Below, piece by piece: positions 23,844 through 28,994 of a DNA stretch of 28,994 bases (within the stretch, counting starts at the first letter, position 1; every line of letters starts with the position of its first letter). Under the pieces are notes generated by a model. That model was not told the DNA's origin and ran no database searches. It saw only the letters and a list, made by a program, of their open reading frames with translations. Origin of the DNA: an uncultured beta proteobacterium (GTDB lineage: Bacteria; Pseudomonadota; Gammaproteobacteria; Burkholderiales; Rhodocyclaceae); assembly GCA_903933395.1 (NCBI GenBank), contig CAIZKA010000392.1:1-28994 (forward strand), written 5' to 3'. The translations under genes and the position numbers were made by a program.

Positions 23844-25811
23844 ATGGGACTCCCGACACCCTCAGCTTCCAGGGAACGCATCAGCCGCTGGCGCTGGCTC
23901 TGGATATTGCCACGACTGGCGTTCATTCTGTTCGTGGGAGGAGTTGCCCTTCTGCTCTGGATGTCCGATCGCGCCGACAAGGAGGAAAGGCGCGCCACGC
24001 TGATCAGCGACATTCTGTGGCTGGAGCAGAATCTCCGCTTTCACCTGACGCGCAACGAGGAAGTTCTCGGACGAATCGACACTGCCCATACCGTCAGCGG
24101 GGCGGCATTCGAATCGTTCGCCCGCACCGTGTTCGGCTTCGAGAGCGGGCTGCGGCAACTAATCTGGCTCGGACCCGACGGAACCGTGGGGCAAGCGCAT
24201 CCGATAACCATGGATCCCAGCCTGGTTGGGGACGCCGGTGAAGCCGTTCCCTCCCGGCAGAGCTTCCGCCTGGCGCGCTCCCTCGGCAAGCCGGTCTATA
24301 GCAAAGCCTACCCCTACTTCACCAATGACTGGCAGTTCGAGGTCCATGTTCCGGTATCGCGGGAAGGCAGCATCGTCGGCGTGGTCGTCGGCGTCTACCG
24401 GATTCGGGATCTCCTCGGCGACAGCGTGCCGTGGTGGCTGGCCGAGCGCTATCGGATCAGCGTCATCGGCGATTCCGGAAAGGTGCTGGGGACGCGCTCC
24501 AAGGTCGAGTCCGCCGTTACGGAAGAAGGCTATCAGGTCGCCTTCGATCCCCCCGGCTGGGGCCTGGCGCTGCATGCCGTGCCTTACCATGCACCCCGGC
24601 CGCTGGCCAGCATCCTGATATCCGCCAGCCTCGTCATCCTGGCGATGATCGTATTGTGGAGCCTGTGGATCCTGCGCCGCCACGTGCAGCGGCGGCAGGC
24701 GGTGGAAGAGCAGTTGCAGCAGGAGCACGCGTTCCGCAAGGCCATGGAAGATTCACTCGATACCGGGATGCGGGCGCGCAATCTCGACGGGGAAATCATC
24801 TACGTCAATCCGGCTTTCTGCCGCATGGTCGGCTGGCCTGCGGCGGAACTGATCGGCCGCCGCCCGCCGATGCCCTACTGGGCCGACGACTATCTCGACG
24901 AAACCCGCGCCATCCATGACCGGGTCCTCGCCGGACAGGGCCCTGAAGAGGGTTTCGAACTCAAGTTCAAGCGCCGCAGCGGAGAAGTCATCGACGTGCT
25001 GATTCATGAGGCGCCGCTGATTGACGCTCAGGGACGACACTCCGGCTGGATGGGTTCGATGGTCGACATTACCGAGCGGAAACATGCCGATGAGCGCGCG
25101 CGCCAGCAGCAGGACCGGCTGCAATCCACGGCGCGCCTGGTCGCCATGGGAGAAATGGCGTCGAGCATCGCGCATGAACTGAACCAGCCGCTGGCAGCTA
25201 TTTCCAGCTATTGCACCGGGGCGGCCAACCTGCTGCGCAGCAAGGTGCCGACCACAGAAGTGCTGCCGGCGCTGGACAAGGCGGTGGAGCAGGCGCACCG
25301 CGCCGGACAGGTCATCCGCCGGATCTACAGTCTCGCCCGCCCGGGCGAAGGTCGTTTCGAAACCGTGAATCTCGCCGAGCGCGTTGATGCAGCCCTGGCC
25401 TTGATGGACAACGAGATGCGCCAGAAGGGCATCCGCATCGCGCTTGATCTCGCGCCGCAAGCTGCAGTCGATGGCGACCCGGTGCTGCTCGAGCAGGCGC
25501 TCTTCAACCTGCTGCGCAATGCGATGGAATCCATGCGCGATACAGCGCCTGAGCAACGACAGATTTCCATCGCACTGACATGTGCAGACGGCTACGCCAG
25601 CCTCACGATCGCCGATCGCGGCTGCGGAATCGATCCCGGCGTGGCCGGACAGCTGTTTGACCCGCTGTTCACCACCAAACCCGAAGGCATGGGCATGGGG
25701 CTGGCAATCTGCCGCTCGGTGGTGGAAAATCACCGTGGCCGCCTCTCGTTCGAGGCCAATCCCGAAGGAGGAACCCAATTCCACGTTCTGCTGCCCCTGG
25801 CGCCGCAATGA
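23844..25811 (+). CDS. dctS: C4-dicarboxylate sensor histidine kinase (DctS type)
   Basis: 655 aa. Helix one (about 20-40), a periplasmic sensor (about 41-250), and helix two (254-277) are followed by a PAS domain (about 296-412), a dimerisation domain with phospho-acceptor H444 in HELNQPLAA, and a kinase domain with N-box LLRNAMES (556-563) and G-box DRGCGI (591-596). A C-terminal GMGMGL glycine-rich lid (615-620) completes it. It should sense external dicarboxylates and phosphorylate DctR. ATG at 23844 has no clear ribosome-binding site. The stop overlaps dctR as ATGA. The domain order and position match R. capsulatus DctS. Confidence 0.92.
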   Translation: MGLPTPSASRERISRWRWLWILPRLAFILFVGGVALLLWMSDRADKEERRATLISDILWLEQNLRFHLTRNEEVLGRIDTAHTVSGAAFESFARTVFGFESGLRQLIWLGPDGTVGQAHPITMDPSLVGDAGEAVPSRQSFRLARSLGKPVYSKAYPYFTNDWQFEVHVPVSREGSIVGVVVGVYRIRDLLGDSVPWWLAERYRISVIGDSGKVLGTRSKVESAVTEEGYQVAFDPPGWGLALHAVPYHAPRPLASILISASLVILAMIVLWSLWILRRHVQRRQAVEEQLQQEHAFRKAMEDSLDTGMRARNLDGEIIYVNPAFCRMVGWPAAELIGRRPPMPYWADDYLDETRAIHDRVLAGQGPEEGFELKFKRRSGEVIDVLIHEAPLIDAQGRHSGWMGSMVDITERKHADERARQQQDRLQSTARLVAMGEMASSIAHELNQPLAAISSYCTGAANLLRSKVPTTEVLPALDKAVEQAHRAGQVIRRIYSLARPGEGRFETVNLAERVDAALALMDNEMRQKGIRIALDLAPQAAVDGDPVLLEQALFNLLRNAMESMRDTAPEQRQISIALTCADGYASLTIADRGCGIDPGVAGQLFDPLFTTKPEGMGMGLAICRSVVENHRGRLSFEANPEGGTQFHVLLPLAPQ

Positions 25812-26431
25812 GCGGCCCGGCCACGCACATAGTCGACGATGACCCCGCGGTGCGCGATGCGCTGCAATGGCTGCTGAAGTCACGCGGTGTTCAATCGCAG
25901 AACTGGGGATCGGCGGAGGACTTCCTGGCCTTTGCCGGCAGTGGGCTTTGCGGTTGCCTGCTGCTGGATGTACGGATGCCGGGAATGAGCGGCATCGAGC
26001 TGTTCGATCGGCTTCGCGCACTGAATTGTCATCTGCCGGTGATTTTTCTCACCGGGCACGGCGACGTGCCGATGGCGGTTCAGGCGCTTAAGGACGGCGC
26101 CTTCGATTTCATCGAAAAGCCCTACGACGACAATGCTCTGGTGGACAAGGTACTTTCCGCCCTGGAGTACGACGTAAAGCGCTGCGCCAGGGAAGACTCG
26201 ATCCTGTCGGTGCAGCGGAAGCTCGAACAACTGACGCAGCGAGAGCAGGAAGTCATGCATCAGATCCTGGCAGGAAAGTTGAACAAGGTCATCGCCGATG
26301 AACTCGGCATTGCCATGCGCACGGTCGAGGTCCATCGCTCGCACATTTTCGAGAAAATGCAGGTTCGCTCGGCCGTCGAGTTGTCGCAGGTTCTCGGTCT
26401 GCTCGGGAACAAACCGGGTCCAGAAACCTAG
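25808..26431 (+). CDS. dctR: FixJ-family response regulator (DctR type)
   Basis: 207 aa. A receiver domain (1-120) has acidic D10-D12, the phospho-acceptor D54 in LLLDVRMPG, T82 and K104, and a FixJ-type linker. A LuxR-type helix-turn-helix (about 138-200) begins QLTQREQEVMHQI. It probably activates dctPQM in response to dicarboxylates. It is coupled to dctS by a 4-bp overlap. The stop TAG overlaps the tilS stop on the other strand in a shared CTAG. Confidence 0.93.
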   Translation: MSGPATHIVDDDPAVRDALQWLLKSRGVQSQNWGSAEDFLAFAGSGLCGCLLLDVRMPGMSGIELFDRLRALNCHLPVIFLTGHGDVPMAVQALKDGAFDFIEKPYDDNALVDKVLSALEYDVKRCAREDSILSVQRKLEQLTQREQEVMHQILAGKLNKVIADELGIAMRTVEVHRSHIFEKMQVRSAVELSQVLGLLGNKPGPET

Positions 26432-27396
26432 TCCGGAACCTTGAAGTGCAGGCTTCCGGCCTGGCACCACAGCGCATAGCGGGAAAGATCCAGGCGCGGA
26501 TGCCGGTCCTTGCCCGCGGTTCGCAACTGCCGGACGAATTCCTTAAGACGCCGCTCATCGGGTGGCTGCACCTTGTGCCATCCCAGCATCGCGCGCAGCA
26601 GGTTCCTGGCACGTGCATCGGACAACTGACGGAACAAGGTCAATGGCAATGGAAATTCAGGCCGGCTGGGGCCGAGATCCAATACCGCGAGATCATCGAG
26701 CAGCGCGTCTGTCTCGCGGAAATGCCCCGCCGCGGCCGCAAGTTGCGCGCTTGCCCTGGGAAAGCGCGACTCGATTGCCGGAATGAGCTCGCGCCGCAGG
26801 AAGTTCCTCGTGTAGCGGAGATCGGAATTGCTTTCGTCTTCGATCCACTCCAGGCGATGGTTTTGCGCATACTCGAGCAGGATTGCGCGCCCGAGCCCCA
26901 GCAGCGGACGCAGGGTGCGCCCACGCGACTCCGGCATGGCGGCCGCTCCGCGCACTCCGCTGCCACGCAACAGGTTATGCAAAACGGTCTCCGCCTGATC
27001 ATCCGCATGGTGCGCCAGCAGAACCCAGTCGGCAGGCTGATCCGACAAGGCCTTGTGGCGCAGCCTGCGCGCCGCGGCTTCAAGTCCTTCACCGGACCGC
27101 GCGGGGACCTGCACCCGGAGCACCGTGACCGGAATGCCGAGGCTGCCGCAAAATTTGCCGCAGGCAGCGGCCCAGGCATCGGCGTTGCGGCTAAGGCCAT
27201 GATGAACATGAAGCGCGGCAAGACCAAGGCCCGCCGCACCGACCACGCGCGTTGCCGCATGCAGCAATACCGTGGAATCGAGCCCGCCGGAAAAGCCCAC
27301 CAGGACAGACTGCCCCGGCCCGGCATGGCGGGAAAGGCAGGCGGCTACCGCCTGCACGACGGAATCAGTGGATGGCTTGTTCCTTGAATCGGCCAT
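26428..27396 (-). CDS. tilS: tRNA(Ile)-lysidine synthase, short form
   Basis: 322 aa. The PP-loop SGGLDST (36-42) and the HHADDQAETVLHNLLRGSG block identify TilS, which turns C34 of tRNA-Ile(CAU) into lysidine so that it reads AUA. The protein ends just after the linker domain (LWCQAGSLHF), so the usual C-terminal domain of about 100 residues, present in E. coli (432 aa), is absent. Aquifex TilS is similarly short, so activity is possible. The ATG at 27396 lies inside accA (32-bp overlap) with no clear ribosome-binding site, so translation may be coupled and a later start is possible. It ends in a 4-bp overlap with convergent dctR. Confidence 0.93.
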   Translation of the reverse strand: MADSRNKPSTDSVVQAVAACLSRHAGPGQSVLVGFSGGLDSTVLLHAATRVVGAAGLGLAALHVHHGLSRNADAWAAACGKFCGSLGIPVTVLRVQVPARSGEGLEAAARRLRHKALSDQPADWVLLAHHADDQAETVLHNLLRGSGVRGAAAMPESRGRTLRPLLGLGRAILLEYAQNHRLEWIEDESNSDLRYTRNFLRRELIPAIESRFPRASAQLAAAAGHFRETDALLDDLAVLDLGPSRPEFPLPLTLFRQLSDARARNLLRAMLGWHKVQPPDERRLKEFVRQLRTAGKDRHPRLDLSRYALWCQAGSLHFKVPD

Positions 27397-28333
27397 AACT
27401 CATCAGACGATCGAAGCGCCGCTCGATGAGTTCGCCGGAGGAAAGGCCCGCGAGTTGCTTGAGTGCTTCCTGCAGGGCCTTCTTGACACTTTGTGCCATG
27501 GCACGGTGATCACGATGAGCGCCTCCTACCGGTTCATTGATGATGCGATCGATCAAGCCGAGCGACTTGAGCCGCGGTGCCGTGATCCCCATCGTCTCCG
27601 CCGCATCGCCGGCCCGCTCGGCACTTTTCCATAGAATGGAGGCGCAGCCTTCGGGTGAAATGACGGAATAGGTTGAGTACTGAAGCATCGCGACGACATC
27701 GGCCACAGCAATCGCCAGGGCGCCACCGGAACCTCCCTCGCCGATGATGGTTGCGATCAAGGGCACCTTCAGTTCGGTCATGACGGCGAGGTTGCGTCCG
27801 ATAGCCTCGGATTGGCCCCGCTCTTCAGCATCAATTCCGGGATAGGCGCCCGGCGTGTCGACGAAGGTGAACACCGGCAGACCGAACTTTTCCGCCAGTC
27901 GCATCAGTCGCAACGCTTTTCTATAGCCTTCTGGGCGGGGCATGCCGAAATTGCGATGGATCTTCTCCTTCGTATCACGGCCCTTCTGGTGTCCGATCAC
28001 CATGCAGGATTGCCCGTTGAAGCGTGCCAGTCCACCGACAATGGCGTGATCATCCGCGTAATTGCGGTCACCGTGAAGTTCCTCGAAGTCAGTAAATACG
28101 AGGTCCAGGTAATCAAGGGTATATGGCCGCTGCGGGTGCCGTGCAACCAGGGCACATTGCCACGGCGTGAGCTTGGCGTAAATCTCTTTGGTCAGACTCT
28201 GATTTTTCGCGTCGAGACGGGAGATTTCCTCCGAAATATCGACCGCCGAATCATCTTGCACGAAACGCAACTGCTCGATCTTCGCCTCAAGTTCGGCGAT
28301 CGGCTGTTCGAATTCCAGAAAGCTTGTTTTCAT
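27365..28333 (-). CDS. accA: Acetyl-CoA carboxylase carboxyltransferase subunit alpha
   Basis: 322 aa, the usual length. A helical N-terminus (residues 1-60) leads to the crotonase-like carboxyltransferase core, with HGDRNYADDHAIVGGLAR, FVDTPGAYPG and IGEGGSGGALAI (the oxyanion and CoA-binding segments). With AccD it transfers carboxyl from biotin to acetyl-CoA, the first step of fatty acid synthesis. The ATG at 28333 has no ribosome-binding site. It overlaps tilS by 32 bp, the common accA-tilS pair. Confidence 0.98.
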   Translation of the reverse strand: MKTSFLEFEQPIAELEAKIEQLRFVQDDSAVDISEEISRLDAKNQSLTKEIYAKLTPWQCALVARHPQRPYTLDYLDLVFTDFEELHGDRNYADDHAIVGGLARFNGQSCMVIGHQKGRDTKEKIHRNFGMPRPEGYRKALRLMRLAEKFGLPVFTFVDTPGAYPGIDAEERGQSEAIGRNLAVMTELKVPLIATIIGEGGSGGALAIAVADVVAMLQYSTYSVISPEGCASILWKSAERAGDAAETMGITAPRLKSLGLIDRIINEPVGGAHRDHRAMAQSVKKALQEALKQLAGLSSGELIERRFDRLMSYGRFKEQAIH

Positions 28334-28339
28334 GGGAAC

Positions 28340-28348
28340 ATTTTAGCA
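28340..28348 (-). promoter_or_regulatory. Extended -10 candidate for accA
   Basis: The minus strand reads TGCTAAAAT, an extended -10 (TGN plus TAAAAT, 5/6), ending 6 bp before the accA ATG. No good -35 is seen, as is common for extended -10 promoters. If used, transcription would start at or next to the ATG. Confidence 0.4.
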
Positions 28349-28433
28349 GGCCCCCGCCGCATCGCGGTGTCGACCGAAATACCACGCACGCAGAGAACTG
28401 GACGCCCATGCCGCTCCGGTCCATGAAAAGCGA

Positions 28434-28465
28434 AAACCCTCCCCCGGCAATCCGGAGGAGGGTTT
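28434..28465 (-). terminator. rRNA operon terminator
   Basis: AAACCCTCC (28434-28442) pairs with GGAGGGTTT (28457-28465), and an inner CCGG/CCGG (28444-28447, 28452-28455) continues the stem around CAAT. On the minus strand it is followed by TTTTCGCTTTTC. It lies 9 bp past the 5S 3' end. Confidence 0.9.
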
Positions 28466-28474
28466 CATGGGGAA

Positions 28475-28590
28475 GTCTGGCGTTGACCTACTTTCTCACA
28501 CGGTGAAGTGCAATATCATCGGCGCGGTCTCGTTTCACGGTCCTGTTCGGGATGGGAAGGGGTGGTACCAAGACGCTATGGACACCAGAC
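28475..28590 (-). rRNA. rrf: 5S ribosomal RNA
   Basis: About 116 nt. The termini pair as GTCTGGTG (5') with CGCCAGAC (3') to form helix I. The internal block with CCATCCCGAACAG is the conserved 5S loop B/helix III region. Ends are set by helix I pairing and could be off by a base or two. It lies downstream of 23S on the same strand. Confidence 0.93.
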
Positions 28591-28734
28591 TAAAAGGGGG
28601 TGCTACGGAATGAGGCGGTGAAGCCTTGGGCCGGAGCACGTGATTCGAAAGAAGTAAGTTTTGGATTGTGATTGCCTGTCTTTGGTTACTGCTTATAGAC
28701 AAAGGCTCGAGTGTTGCATTGAGCTCAATGTTAT
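28591..28734 (-). other. 23S-5S internal transcribed spacer
   Basis: 144 bp between the mature ends. No tRNA gene is seen in it. It is expected to hold the processing stems of the pre-23S and pre-5S RNAs. Confidence 0.7.
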
Positions 28735-28994
28735 AGGGTCAAGCCTCACGGGCAATTAGTATCAGTTAGCTTAACGCATTACTGCGCTTCCACACCTGAC
28801 CTATCAACGTCCTGGTCTTGGACGACCCTTCAGGGGGGTTGAACCCCCGGGAAATCTCATCTTGAGGCGAGTTTCACGCTTAGATGCTTTCAGCGTTTAT
28901 CTCTTCCGGATTTAGCTACCCGGCGATGCCACTGGCGTGACAACCGGTACACCAGAGATCCGTCCACTCCGGTCCTCTCGTACTAGGAGCAGGC
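28735..28994 (-). rRNA. rrl: 23S ribosomal RNA, 3' end (partial)
   Basis: The last 260 nt or so of 23S rRNA; the rest is beyond the right edge. On the minus strand it contains the sarcin-ricin loop AGTACGAGAGGACC close to the edge and ends GTGAGGCTTGACCCT, the equivalent of the E. coli 3' terminus. The 3' end is set by comparison with that terminus and is accurate to a few bases. Confidence 0.95.

Overview
The window reads as chromosome of a GC-rich betaproteobacterium. The best guess is the Rhodocyclales or a close relative, from protein style and gene order: radC-rpmB-rpmG next to coaBC, a hfq-hflX-hflK-hflC-(DUF2065)-hisZ-purA block, an ndk-rlmN-pilW-rodZ-ispG-hisS-yfgM-bamB-der block, and a TRAP dicarboxylate system. 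No phylogeny could be run, so the rank is an inference. The window is almost entirely coding; I see no insertion sequence, prophage or CRISPR array.

Left end (1-1308): the first codons of coaBC run leftward. Rightward lie radC and then rpmB-rpmG from a recognisable sigma-70 promoter, closed by a perfect hairpin with A/T tracts that can stop transcription from both sides. From 1326 to 20431 essentially everything is on the minus strand. Read in transcription order, ndk, rlmN, pilW, rodZ, ispG, hisS, yfgM, bamB and der are tightly packed (many ATGA/GTGA-type overlaps). They are followed by hfq, hflX, hflK, hflC, a yjeT-like small membrane protein, hisZ and purA, then rnr and a fatty acid desaturase. 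The one interruption is a plus-strand tRNA-Leu(CAG) at 4809-4893, head-to-head with rnr. Its near-consensus promoter overlaps the rnr TTG start codon.

20546-26431 holds a complete C4-dicarboxylate uptake module. dctP, dctQ and dctM (periplasmic binding protein, small and large permease) read leftward. The divergent dctS-dctR pair (membrane sensor kinase and FixJ-type regulator) reads rightward, the same arrangement as in Rhodobacter capsulatus. A perfect hairpin pair sits between dctP and dctQ, and a strong hairpin follows dctM. dctR runs convergently into tilS, and the two share a CTAG that supplies both stop codons.

Right end (26428-28994): tilS (lacking the usual C-terminal domain) overlaps accA. 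Upstream of accA is the 3' end of an rRNA operon on the minus strand: partial 23S, spacer, 5S and terminator.

Functionally this is mostly housekeeping: translation and ribosome (rpmB, rpmG, hisS, der, rlmN, tilS, hflX, rRNA, tRNA), RNA metabolism (rnr, hfq), nucleotide and histidine synthesis (purA, ndk, hisZ), envelope (bamB, yfgM, rodZ, pilW, hflKC, desaturase, accA) and isoprenoids (ispG), plus one regulated carbon-uptake module. I found no clear undescribed system. The points most worth checking are the shortened tilS against dctR, the rnr/tRNA-Leu promoter overlap, the His/Asp-rich tail of DctQ, and possible leaderless starts.
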